Shown piece by piece: positions 22,659 through 34,119 of a DNA stretch of 64,000 bases. The DNA is from Triglochin maritima (taxonomy: Eukaryota; Streptophyta; Magnoliopsida; Alismatales; Juncaginaceae). Location: NCBI GenBank assembly GCA_963682175.1, contig OY821772.1, forward strand, positions 60,472,925 to 60,536,924, written 5' to 3'. The notes beneath the pieces were generated by a model. That model had not been told where the DNA came from, did not search any database, and was given only the letters and a program-made list of their open reading frames with translations. Both the position numbers and the translations under genes were made by a program. Positions within the stretch are counted from its first letter, which is position 1. Every line of letters begins with the position of its first letter.

Positions 22659-24170
22659 TGTAGGTAGGATCGTGTGGGTTATGTGTCCACTAATCACTAA
22701 TTAAGCTAATCACCTACTTGTTTAAACAATCGAGTAAATGCAGCGGAATTTAAAACAAATACAAGTAGGGAAGGAATAATGCAAACCACAAGAAGACACG
22801 GCGATTTTATAGAGGTTCGGCACCCCACCCGGGTCCTAGTCCTCTCTTGTAAGCTCCGCTCGACTCCGCGAGCTCCGCCTACGTCTTCACTAACCACTCC
22901 CCGTTCCGGGCCGGGAGAGAACGCCTTTACACCACAAGCAACGCGAACAACCCTCGCTTGCTTGAATTCTTCCTCTCACAATCCGAGAGGGACACTTCGG
23001 GCTTTCACCGAAGTCCTTGCTTCTTTTGACAACACTTGTAACTGAGTGGGATTCACTCTCTAATTGAGCACACTTTGAGTAGGATGAGTATATGATCAAG
23101 TGTGTGAAGTTTAGGCTTAAAGAGTGTAGAATTGGGAGCTTTGAGGATTGAGGTTTCTCTCTAATGAGTTGGGACAATTGGAGTTGGAGAGTTGTGTTAA
23201 CAACAAGTCTTGATCCTCTATTTATAAGCTCCTAAGGTATTCTAGCCGTTGGGGATAGATTTGATTGGGTTTTGTGCAAGATACACAAAGCAGAAAATCG
23301 GGCTGCAAATCTGTCCAGAACCGGTCGACCGAAACTAGTACACCGGTCGACCGTTAACATGATTTCAAAGAGAACGGTCGAACAAAAGAATATTCGGTCG
23401 GACAAACGAGCTAGAACTTAACTCTACTTAAGTGAATCGGTCGAACCAAAGTACGGGGCGGTCGACCGATAAGGGGATTCGGTTGAGACAAAGGTCAATC
23501 GGTCGAACGAGAAATGTGTCGACCGATAGCAGGGAATTTGGTTTCTGAAAATATGTTCAACCGGTCGACCGAATCAAGGTCGTCGTTCGACCGGTTACCG
23601 AATGTATTTTGGGGTTAAGTTTTGTTTTATACGAATACGACCGTTATAGGAATACGACAAGAAAAACGGTCATATTAAAATCCGGGATCGGTCGACCGAA
23701 AAGGTAGAACCGGTCGACCGGTAGAGTTCGGTAAAATCACTGTGGAGAGTCTGTTATAAACCGGTCGAACTGAGAACTGGTTCGGTCGACCGGTGCACAC
23801 AGGAAATCTGGGTTTAAGTTTATAAGTGATTTCCGACTAAGGTTTGGGTGATCTAATGAAGTCCAAATAAGGTGAAATTTTGTGTGTGACTTCTCTAAGG
23901 AACCTAGTGTGTATGTGATATGTTTTTAACTCTTGTATGCTCAATTTACACATGTTCCTAAGACTCAAAATGAAATTAAGATTACAAGTCTTCATTTAGC
24001 TTTATTACAAATCTTGACTTGATTTCCATCCTTCTTGAGTCTTGATCACCTGTAGAGGTTAGCATAATACAATATACATGCAATGCAATATGTGTGCTAC
24101 TCTACATCATCATAATTAAGATTAGGTTAATTAAATCATCAAAACATAGATTAAGGCCAAAAAGCCAACA
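22659..24170 (-). mobile_element. Solo LTR, 1512 bp, TSD TCAAG
   Basis: Perfect 5-bp target duplications TCAAG flank it (22654-22658 and 24171-24175). It begins TG and ends CA, and on the minus strand starts TGTTGGCTTTTTGGCC, a start common in Ty1/copia LTRs. A TATAAATAGAGG box on the minus strand (23215-23226) sets the orientation, so the U3 region is 24170-23230 and holds the CGGTCGACCG array. No internal coding region remains, consistent with LTR-LTR recombination. It is nested inside the gypsy-like element. Confidence 0.85.
23322..23792. repeat. CGGTCGACCG paired-palindrome array 1
   Basis: Seven exact 10-mers start at 23322, 23344, 23459, 23562, 23689, 23711 and 23783. Variants such as CGGTCGAAC or GTTCGACCG stand at 23375, 23395, 23438, 23480, 23500, 23584 and 23762. 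Sites pair at mostly 20-22 bp. Pair starts step by about 53-73 bp. All lie upstream of the minus-strand TATA box. Confidence 0.9.
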
Positions 24171-24684
24171 TCAAGATACCCCTACGGACCAGTGACTCAA
24201 AGGCTTGGGCTTTTGTAGTCATTTTGCGAAATGTGTTTCCTCACTTTATTCCTTTATTTTATTTTCCTCAAGGCTTAATTGCTATTAGAAGTCCACACTT
24301 CCCGGTATATTTTCCTCAACCTCTGCTTTTTATCAACCACTTCAAAGATTTGATTCATCGAATTTAAGTGCATACATGTCTTAAAGGGTAATGGGTTATT
24401 TCTTTGGAACTTCGATTTATGTCATAATTTCTACAAGCAGAACTATATAATAAGGAACAAAAAATCAATGCAATTTGTACACGGGTTTTGACAGTTCAAT
24501 CTTAAGCTATGTCACGAAACATTGATTTTTTTTATTTAGAAATAAAAGACAGATCTATAGATAAATATATACATAAACATCCCCCCACACCTAAATCATG
24601 CATTGTCCTCAATGTATGCAAATATAAAGCAAATGCACTTATTACCTTGGTGAACTGCGGTGGAAGGATGAAATTTGTTCAAAG

Positions 24685-26043
24685 TCAACCATAGTCAGAA
24701 TTGGATTGAATGACACCATATTGGTGCATGTATCCAGTTGAATTGTTCCCCATGTTGCAATGAGAGTCCTGAGTCACAGGTTCCACACCCCTCACATAAG
24801 TAGGTTCTCTTATTTGTTCGAGTGATGGTGGGTGTGTAGATGAATTTCTCCCCTTTTTCTTACTTCCTTTTTGATTTTGTGATGATTCAGAAATCTTATA
24901 GATACGCGATTTCATCACAACATCACTCAGATTACATATTATTTCTGGCTCACTATCAATATGAAAGATATTAAATTCAGCTTTTAAGTTCCCAAAAGAT
25001 AATTGCATGAGCCCATTTCGACAGTTTATCAATGCTTCAGAAGTGGCCAAAAAGGGTCTGCCTAGAATTACAGGGATTTGTCGGTTAGGATTTACAACAG
25101 GTGCGGTATCTAGTACGACAAAATCCACTGGGTAAATGAAGTCACCAACCTTGATCAAAACATCCTCTACTATACCTCTTGGTTTCTTAATAGAACAATC
25201 AGCAAATTGAAGGGTTGTCTTAGAGGGTTTTAGTGGACCAAGGTTCATTTGCTCATAGACAGGGTATGGGAGTAGGTTAACACTAGCACCAAGGTCTAGA
25301 AGGGCTTTGTTGATAAAAGTATCTCCTATTGAACATGAAATTGTGGGACACCCAGGATCCTTATATTTTATAGGAGATGTGTTGGACAAAATAGAACTTT
25401 TGTTTGCAGTTAAGAATGCCTTCTTTGGTACGTTTGTTTTTCTCTTTTTAGTGCACAAATCTTTTAAGAATTTAGCATAAGCAGGTATTTGTTGAATCAT
25501 GTCTAAGAGTGAAATGTTCACCTTAACTTGCTTAAATACTTCCAAGATTTTCTCTATTTGTGCACTTGAGTTCTTTTTGAGTCTATTGGGAAATGGGGCT
25601 TTAGGGACATAGACTCGCTCAGGTTCAGATTGAGCTATGGGTTCAGGTTCAGTAGGTGGGTTGGGCGTTTCAGATTGGACGTCGGGTTCAATGGTTAGGT
25701 CATATGTGGCAGTTTGATGGCTAGATTGATTAGACGTTCTAGGATTTACCACATTGTTATCAACTTGTCTTCCGGACCGTAATGATACTACTGCATTTAT
25801 TTGTTGGAACGGTCCTTCCTCATTAACCATTTGAACCGGTCTAGGGTTGTTATTTCCTAAAGGTGCTTGATAGGATTGATACGAATTATTAGATCTAGGG
25901 TTCACCTCAGGTTGACTTGGAAGGCGACCCTTTTCTCTTTCACCTACTATTTGTGCTAGTTGGCTGACTTGTGTCTCTAGCCTTTGGAAGGTCTGGTTGG
26001 TTGTTTGTATAAAAGTTTTCATCAAATTTTCCAAGCTTGTCAA
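24685..26043 (-). pseudogene. Gag-protease of a gypsy-like element, 5'-truncated
   Basis: An open frame of 452 residues covers the C-terminal part of gag (a Gln/Asn/Pro-rich region, then APFPNRLKK and SLLDMIQQIPAYAKFLKDLC) and an aspartic protease with the DLGASVNLLPYPVY active-site motif and VILGRPFLAT. The frame ends in a Ser/Gly tail at 24685 with no reverse transcriptase following. The upstream half of gag is missing beyond 26043, where unrelated sequence begins. I call it a fragment of a transposon gene rather than a host gene; the frame itself is uninterrupted. Confidence 0.82.
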
Positions 26044-26049
26044 CCTAAC

Positions 26050-26785
26050 CTCGAATGCTCTACAGACCTAATGGTGTACGTGAAGTCTAACCGTCTAATC
26101 GTGATTTAGGGAAATGAACCGTCCCACCCAACCAGCCGTCTTTTTTAAAAAAAAAAATAAAGCCCGCACAGAAGAAATAATTGACTGGATGCTGACTCAT
26201 CAAATCGAAACTCGTCCACGTAAGGCGCGTCACGGACGCGTGCGTCCGTGTATCACGACCCTAATAGTAAGGCTTTCCGAGTTTGAAGTTGTCATATTGT
26301 ATTTGGTATTCTGAAGTATTGGGAGTATGATTACAATTTACGAGTAGATGTATCAACAAATAAAGATATCAATACTCAACTTACTTTTTTTTTGTTAACA
26401 ACTTGAGAAGAGAAACGAAGAGAAAATAAATAATAAATTGAAAATTTTCTTATTTAGATAACAGATAAATTGAGAGAAGAAAACAAATTGAGAGAAATCA
26501 TCCTATACAAAATGAACTCTCGTCTTTCTCTCCTAAAATGAAAAGAATGTTATATTTTATCCGTTCTTTTCAAAATGTCCTAAAATAAAATAACAAAGTC
26601 ATAAGAACATGAGTATTTTGGTAATATGATGTTACATTCTTCTTTTCTTTTTTTCTCTTAATCTATTTGTATCTAAATAAGAGAAAATAAATAAAATTTC
26701 TTTTCTCCTCTGTCCATCTCTTTTATCTCCTTCGTTGTGATCCAAACACACCGCAATGGGATATGACGTGAGGTACAAGGATTGA
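26050..26785. other. AT-rich spacer between transposons
   Basis: No gene seen. ATCCAAACACACCGCAA occurs at 26741 and again at about 26849, suggesting MITE ends. Confidence 0.4.
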
Positions 26786-27245
26786 CATTTAGTTGATTTG
26801 GTACTTAATGAATTTTTAGACTTTTATCTTTTTTTTCCGGAATTATGCGGAGGTATCCAAACACACCGCAAGAGGTATTATTCGTCGTCCATATTTTACT
26901 TAAATCGTCCGTTTTAATTACCATTTTGCAATTTACAATCTATTTAATATTCATTTTGTCTTGTCTCTTAAACTAAGACTTTTATCTAAGTTTTCCTCAC
27001 TTTACCAGCACCAACACCAAAAAAATGTTTGACGAAGTGTCTAAATTAGACGATTTTTTTTAGGCGAGGATGTTTGGGTAAAACGCCCCCGTAAAAAAAA
27101 CTTAAATTTATACGGTGTGTTATCATAAATTATTTCAGGGTCCGTTGCAAGATTTCGGTGGTAACATGTTGGATTATAATGAGTTTTTTTGTAAGTGACG
27201 AAGTATTTCCAACATGTTGTTGCAAAAATTCAAATGTATCTTAAG
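26786..27245 (+). mobile_element. MULE end with transposase first exons, copy A
   Basis: Holds the terminal repeat (TTATTCGTCGTC then TTACTTAAATCGTCCG), an ATG at 27025 for the short first exon, a short intron and the start of exon 2 (encoding LQDFGG). It then ends with a stop soon after. It matches copy B over about 450 bp in direct orientation and matches the 5' end of the transposase at 36.4-37.1 kb. Confidence 0.75.
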
Positions 27246-27249
27246 GGTG

Positions 27250-28185
27250 CGTTCGTGACATGCTTTTGGGCTGAGCTTATGATGAAGAAGTTAGATTTTA
27301 CAAGCCCACAACACCGAACAAACTCTTGGAAGCTCCACGTCATAACACTATTGAGCTTTAGATTCGCTTCTCAACACTCTTATGTGAACAGTGAAACGAA
27401 ATCCGATGTTGGGTCGCTTTCGGTAGCTTTTACTAGCATACTAACAATCTCAATCCTTTTTGATAAATTTACCACACCACCATCCGCATAATCACCAAAA
27501 CTACCACTACGTCTCCTCTTTCCCCAACCAACGAACTCCAAAACTCTCCCTCACCCCAAATATTAGCCCCAACACAAATCGCTTCCCTAAAAATTTGAAG
27601 TGAGTGGATGTGGTTGTCGTGGTTTGGTTAGGTAAGATCGTTTTTCTCTTGATTTATTGAAATCATTCTTCTCCGATTCCTTTGTTCGTAGATATTAACC
27701 CCTACTAACCTCAGGTGGTTGTTGTGCTTCTTGATTCCGGCCTTCCGTTGTTGTCGTGAATCACCACTGAAGGTTAGTTCCACATTTGTCGACCCTAGAT
27801 CTATACGTTTGCATGTCATTCAGCCATTTCTGGTGGGAATTTGTAATTTGTACGACGACATGGGGTGGGCATTTCTTATTTGTATGTCAAGTTCGGGCGT
27901 ATTTTTTGTTGATCTACATCCATGTCTTCCTCCCGTGTTAGTGCCACTTTCTACTTTATCACCTTATCGATTTACTTCCATGCCGTTACCTTTTGTAGCT
28001 TTGCTTTGAGCGGAGTGTTTAAGTTGTATGTGTCATACATAGCTCCCTTGTTGTTCTCGAAATTTTGTTTCCTTATTGTTACGCAAAAAGTTTTCCATAT
28101 GTATTTACTTAAACCAGACAGATTTTTATTAGTACACTACAATGACATGCTGTAATACCAATCCTCTAAAAAAATTAAAATAATT
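27250..28185. other. Unassigned sequence between MULE ends
   Basis: Short frames on the plus strand (for example 27719-28009) have no recognisable motif. It may be the body of a MULE deletion derivative, or captured DNA, because similar MULE ends lie on both sides. Confidence 0.35.
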
Positions 28186-28189
28186 CACA

Positions 28190-28735
28190 TTTAGTTGTTT
28201 TTTTGTTACAAGTTGATTTGGTACTTAATGAATTTTTACACTTTTATCTTTTTTCCGTAATTATGCGGAGGTATGACAAAAGGTTGTTTGCAAATTGTGG
28301 TAAACAATTGTTCCAGAAATCAACGCATGTAAAATGTTCAATGCCAGAATTGTTTTAAGGAATTGTTATTCGTCGTCAATTTTTTACTTAAATCGTCCGT
28401 TTTAATTACCATTTTGCAATTTACAATCTATTTAATAGTCATTTTGTCTTGTCTCTTAAACTAAGACTTTTGTCTAAGTTTTCCTCACTTTACCAGCACC
28501 AACACCAAAAAAATGTTTGGCGAAACGTCTGAATCAGACGAAATTTTTTAGGCGGGACGTCTGGGTAAAACACTCCCGTAAAAAACTTAAATTTATACGG
28601 TGTCTTATCTCAAATTATTTCAGGATCTGTTGCAAGATTTCGGTGGCAACGGGTTGGATTACAATGAGTTTTTTTTGTAAGTGACGAAGTATTTCCAACA
28701 TGTCGTTGCACAAATTCAAATGTATCTTAAGTCCA
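28190..28735 (+). mobile_element. MULE end with transposase first exons, copy B
   Basis: Repeats copy A: GTTGATTTGGTACTTAATGA, ATTATGCGGAGGTAT, the TTACTTAAATCGTCCG terminus, ATG at 28513, the GC-containing intron and the exon 2 start with DFGG. An extra stretch (28275-28360) separates the two halves. Confidence 0.75.
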
Positions 28736-28889
28736 AGTTGCCCAAGTACCCCAAGTGTCAATCTTTTGACCATTAAATATAGGGGGTTATTTTTTGATAA
28801 TATTTAGGATTTAAGAAGTTTTAGTTGATATTTTGATAATAATTAGGGTTAAGTTTTATTACTAAAATGATAACGTTACATATCATTTG

Positions 28890-29110
28890 AAACGATCGAC
28901 GTGTTGTGATAGTATTTGGTAAAACTTATTGATTACAAAAAACTTATTGTAATCCACCTCATTAATACCAAAATCTTGGAACGGAACCTGAAATAATTTG
29001 ACATAACACACTGTATAATTGTTAGATTTTTTTTGTTAATTTTTTTAGACAGTGCGTCTGCAACATACGCCTCCCCCATGGGGGCGGCTCCGGTGGACGC
29101 CCCCTAATTT
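28890..29110 (-). mobile_element. MULE transposase 5' fragment, inverted
   Basis: On the minus strand it reads a GC-rich intron, TTATTTCAG, then a frame encoding PFQDFG.NEVDYNKFF, homologous to exon 2 of the nearby transposase. This is the opposite orientation to copies A and B, so A+B and this piece could be ends of one collapsed element. Confidence 0.65.
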
Positions 29111-29564
29111 TTTTATATTTTTTTATATTTTTTATTTATTTTCTAGCCTACCTCGACTAGTTTGAGATTAAAGGTTTTGTTGTTTACTAAAAAGAAGTTG
29201 AAAATTTTAACATATCCGAATGCACCGGGGTGTCCACTGGTTCTTTTATTGACATCCGAGATATTATTTTTGATGATTAAGAGGAATATAAAGAGCGAGT
29301 GATAGTGGAAAAGTGAAATGAAGAGAAATATGAGTAGAATTGAGAGAATGACAAATCGATAATTGGCACAGATGATTTTAGTAATTTACGGGCGACGTTT
29401 AACAGTCTAGTTTTTTTACTGAACTACTATTCATCGCCGGAAAACTACTTAAATCACCCGTACGAATTACTATTTTGTCATTCTGCCCTTTCTACTTATA
29501 TAACTTTTCATTTCACTCTCCTAACACCACTATCTTCATATTATTCTCATATTCATCATAAAGG

Positions 29565-32277
29565 ATGTCTCGGAGGCCAGGAAAAGAACCAGCGGACGCC
29601 CCAAATTACTTGAATCTGGTAAAATGTCTTGTTTAGTTTTTTTTTTAAAACAAATTTGGGTCGGGCGTTCGCGGGAGACACCCGATCCAACTGGCGGGCG
29701 TCCGTTAGAGTCGCCTCATTTTTTTGATTTTTTTAAAATTATTTAAATTGATTATAATTTGTGATAATTGTTAAATAAATTGATTATTGAGTTAATAATT
29801 AGTTTAGTAAATTTATTAACGAAAATTTATTTTTAAAATTAAATTAATAGTCATCTGGTTCTGAAGTGCCATAATCGACACAAAGCTTGTAGTACATTGC
29901 AGGCTTGGCATTCAGTGATGACTGATGATATGACAACGATCATTACTGATAGAGGATTGGGTCACTTGCATACAACATGTTCTCCTGCCTTGACATGTCG
30001 TTGATTTCAGCCTTCGTGGAGCGGTGGCAGCCTGACACCAACACTTTCCACTTGCCATTCAGAGAAATGACGATCATGTTATATGACATCTTCCTGATTC
30101 TGCACATTCCTGTTGATGGTCGTATGGTCAGTGCGCAGGCGCCGACGTCTAAGTTGAAGTTTTTTGTATCAGAGTTGCTCGGGGTCAGCCTAGATAGTCT
30201 TGGGCGTGATAACTCATTTTGGAGTGACGGTGGTGTTAGCATCGGCGTTGTGGACGACTGTTGCAGACGAGGACCACCACTAGGGTTGTAAACGGGTCAG
30301 ATCGGGGTGGGTTTTGAACCCACCGCTACCCGACCCGTCTAAGGCGGGTCGGGTGAAAGTTCAACTGCTAGGATACGCAGATGACTGCCTACATCTTCTT
30401 ACTGCTAGGCTGTGTCTTGTTTGTCGACAAGAGCGGTTGCAGAGTAAGACCACGCGACCTATTGGTGGCGAGTGAGCCATTTACCATTGGTCAGTACTCA
30501 TGGGGGTCAACGACGTTGACATATCTGTATCGCCAGCTGGGTATATCGAGTCGTGCTGATTGTTCTGAGATTACGGGTTGTCTTACATTGCTGCAGACCT
30601 TGATATATGAGTATTTTCATGCTTTCCGCCCGCATCGGGAGCGGAAGATTATTGAGTGTGGTCATCCTCGTTCGCGTATGTGGGCTGTCCGGACCGAGGA
30701 TAAGAGCGAGGGTCGACTTCTTTCTATTCGTAGACGACTAGATCAGATGACTGCATCGCAGGTATATAATGTATATATCATTCACGTTTATTTAAATTTC
30801 AACTTTATTATTATTAACGTATAAACGTTTAGGTGAAGTGGTTGCCGTATGTTCCTGAGCCGGCTGTAACTGTGTCGATCAATGTTTTAAAAACCGAACT
30901 GAAGATTGAACCGAAAACAGCTCGGTTTGGTTCTAAGTGGTCAAACCGATGGTTCAACCTGGTCCAACCGATGATGACGTCAGTATGGCATCAGCATTTT
31001 GTGAACTGAGGGTTGAACCGAACCGACTCCGTAGCGGCGGTCCAACCGACGGTCCGACCGATTGAACCAATTTTTCCTATTATTTTTTAACATAATAAGT
31101 AATAACCAAGTACCTAAACTATGAACAATTCAACAAAATGTATCCATTTGTAAAATAACTTAATTAAAACCTGTAAAAAAATGAACAAACATGTAACTAA
31201 GTAATATTAGTTTTTCTTCTAACAAATGAACAAACATTTACTTCAACATCTAAAGCAGTAGGGGTGGTAGACTGTCCTAGAGATCCGCCGGTCTGCCAGC
31301 CTTGGTGGAGATCGCGAGCGGTGGCGGTGCGATGAGGGGTGGACCGGTGGAGATCGCGAGGGTGGAGGTGTGGTGAGGGGTTGGGGAAGGAGTAGTAAAA
31401 GTAAAATTCTTAGAATTTGGATCAAAATTGAACAAAAAATAAAACAATAAAAACCAAATTTTGTTTAAATTGAAAAAAACTGGTTTTTTCGGTTCGACCA
31501 AACCGAAAAAAGCGATCGGTTCGATCAGTTTTTTCGGTTTTCTTCGGTTCGCTCCGGTTTACGAGAGAATCCGGTTTTTTGACCGAACCGACCGGTTTGC
31601 TACCGGTTCACGGTCCAACCCGGTCCGACCGCCGGTTCGGTCCGGTTTTTAAAACAGAGGTGCCGATGACTACATTTATGGGTGTTATTCGTTATAGGGA
31701 TATCACAGAGCCTTATTTACCTGATCGCTTGTTACGTCAGTTAGGTTACGTTCAGGTGATCCCGGTTGACATCCCGACACCCGAGCATGTAGTACGGTCT
31801 GCGATTGCAACGACGTACGACGTCAGACACAACGTTTCGTTCGCGGAATCAGTTTGGAGGACGTTTCCGTGAGTAGGACGACTTCACCCGGACGACCTTA
31901 GTCGTAGTCGCGACCCCTCCACTTGTGATGCAGATTATTTGCAGTGGTTTGGTAGGTACTCACATCTAGTTATCGTGCGCGGTACCATTCCGAGACCGGA
32001 GAGACCACTGGATAGGACATGTGGCGATGCGGTAAGTTTATCTAATTAAAATTTTAATTGTAATGTATATTTTGTTTTTATTGTTAATGTACGCTAATTT
32101 TTATGTTTCATACAGTGGATGAGTAAGGCTATACGGTATACGCAACCATTCTTGCGTCACAGGGACCGGATGCCGTACGAGGAGACGAGAGCTGCATGTA
32201 CAAATTGTGATCGCCTCACTGATGAGTGGAACAGTCAGTTGGGCGTTTCAGACCATGATTCGGATGATGAGTTCTAG
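29565..32277 (+). pseudogene. Plant mobile domain (PMD) gene relic
   Basis: The first exon starts at ATG 29565 (MSRRPGKEP). Later pieces carry the PMD signature: SLISAFVERWQPDTNTFHLPFREMTIML near 29995, then AYIFLLLGCVLFVDKSG..YSWGSTTLTYLYRQL near 30381-30560, MTTFMGVIRYRDI..YLPDRLLRQLGY near 31670, and an acidic end at 32277. PMD proteins occur as transposon-borne and as domesticated host proteins. Frames shift upstream of 29977, and a small GGGTCGGG-rich insert (30281-30365) and a MITE (30884-31655) interrupt it. It is therefore not functional as it stands. Confidence 0.75.
30884..31655. mobile_element. MITE with GTTTTAAAAACCG termini
   Basis: Terminal inverted repeats GTTTTAAAAACCGAAC and, read from the right, GTTTTAAAAACCGGACC. 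The interior has many AACCG/CGGTT words near both ends and a GGTGG-rich core. It interrupts the PMD gene between the parts ending PEPAVTVS and starting MTTFMG. No clear target duplication was found. Confidence 0.75.
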
Positions 32278-32719
32278 TTGGCTTGCACATTATTTATTTT
32301 ATTATATGTTGAACTTTTACTACATTTATTGGTATTTGCTTATCTGTGTACTCTTATTATTTATTTATGACGAACATATCTTCTACCTATTTCTTTAGCT
32401 ATCGTATTTTTAATACTTATTTCTCACGAGCATATCGTAGTAACTTAAATTAAATTTAAAATATGGTAAAAGAACAACATGATATAAGTACAAATACACG
32501 ATATATCATACATTACAATTGCATTACAAATTACAATCAAAATGTACTACGTAACCGGTTCCAAGACGCTATCCTACTTTCGTACTCATCCTCCCATCCA
32601 ACAACACTCTCATCTCGCGTTTGATATCACATGGTCGCCATGGGAGGTATTAAGAATCCCTAAGTTAATTCCAAACGAATAAAATGTCTGTAACTCCCTA
32701 AATGAGCAATGACCAACTC

Positions 32720-33200
32720 TCATGACAGACAGACTCTCCTACGGTAGCACAGTAAGACACGGGAACAACGAACCATTCGTTCCCATTGAGAAATACATGA
32801 CCGAACATTTGTAAAAATTAGCAATTGGGAACAAGTCGGCCCAAACCTCCATATAATGATCATCGTTACAAGCTCCCCCGACCCAATCAATTCGTTGACG
32901 AGTCTATACCACATTGCCAAAATAAACACTCTCATAAATAGGATGTGCACCTATCTCATTAGAAATCACACGACGGACGTACGACCAATTGTCTTGACCA
33001 CCATGGAAGACATCGACAACACATCTAAATTCACAGTTGCCATCAGCACATACGTCATTCCACATCTCCAGAAAATGGTAAAATGATTCCTGACAGTCTA
33101 TCAACATATGTGAAGTTATCCACATCAGTCCGTCCGGACACTGTAAGATAAAGAAATAGCAATTCATTAAAATAACAAAATTAGGAGATAGTCTATTCAA
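32720..33200 (-). pseudogene. OTU-like cysteine protease domain
   Basis: Minus-strand frames carry DVCADGNCEFRCVVDVFHGGQDNW, the OTU box (D-G-N-C with catalytic Cys), followed by VRRVISNEIGAH. After a frame change comes YRLVNELIGSGELV and hydrophobic sequence. OTU domains are deubiquitinase-type proteases also found at the C terminus of some plant MULE proteins. It lies downstream of the transposase on the same strand, so a fused or spliced product is likely originally. Confidence 0.65.
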
Positions 33201-34119
33201 CCATATCTAGATTAGTGATATATATGAAATAACAACAAACATATCGTCACACCAGATCCTGTACCCGTGTTCATGGACAATCGAGACGAATTGGAAGACC
33301 GACCATGACCCATGCTCCCACTACTGGAAGACCGACCACGACCTCACTCAGCATACTCGAAGGCATTCAGATCCCGACGTGTCGACTTTCTCCTAGGTCG
33401 ACCTCGTACCTTAGTATTTTCTACGGGTTCTTGATAGTTCGACTGATCCGGGTGTAACTGTGCGTATAAAATACGAGAAGCACAACGAATTACTGCAGGG
33501 TTGCTCCCCGAAATCTCATCAACAAGATTCTGAAAATGCTCGACGTCTTATGCTGACTGATCCACAAACTTTGACATCTGAACTCCTTCTCCAGTGACAA
33601 GTGTTTTCCAGAATGGATGAATCTGCTCTAAATAAATTCCATCACTTGACGCAATACACTCGTGCATGGTACAGGCACAAGGAATCTCACGTGATGTCAG
33701 AAAAGCACACCCGAAATGATATTCAACTTGATTGCTTAAGTCCTGCATTCTCTTCAACTCCTGAGTCAATAATGACAAGCAGTGATGCGAAACTTGACCA
33801 TTTATATGCTGAAACAAATGACCTATGTAGTTTGTCAAAATTTGACGTCTCGAACCTTCAAGAAAGTTCCGAATATTCGTCAGCTGCATTTCAATAACCG
33901 AGTTCACACGATCGAAAAGAGTGTCTAAAGTTGCAATCGATGTAGTGATCCACTCTTTAAGAGCCGAATGTGCACTTTCCACCCTACAGGTCGTAGTGTT
34001 GCCGAAATGAAGGACTTTATTCGTCCAATTTAACACAAACTTTTCTTTATACATGATTGACATCATTTCATGCTCATATTTGTATCTTATATCCATTATA
34101 TTACACCTAAGCAATGCTA

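Larger units (their letters stand above)
22085..24684 (-). mobile_element. Internal gypsy-like region without reverse transcriptase
   Basis: Once the inserted solo LTR (22659-24170) is set aside, only about 1.1 kb separates the gag-protease stop from the polypurine tract. No reverse transcriptase, RNase H or integrase motif is visible there on either strand. Two similar C-rich words, ACCCCCACACCTA at 22088 and CCCCACACCTAAA near 24583, suggest an internal duplication or two joined elements. Confidence 0.65.
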
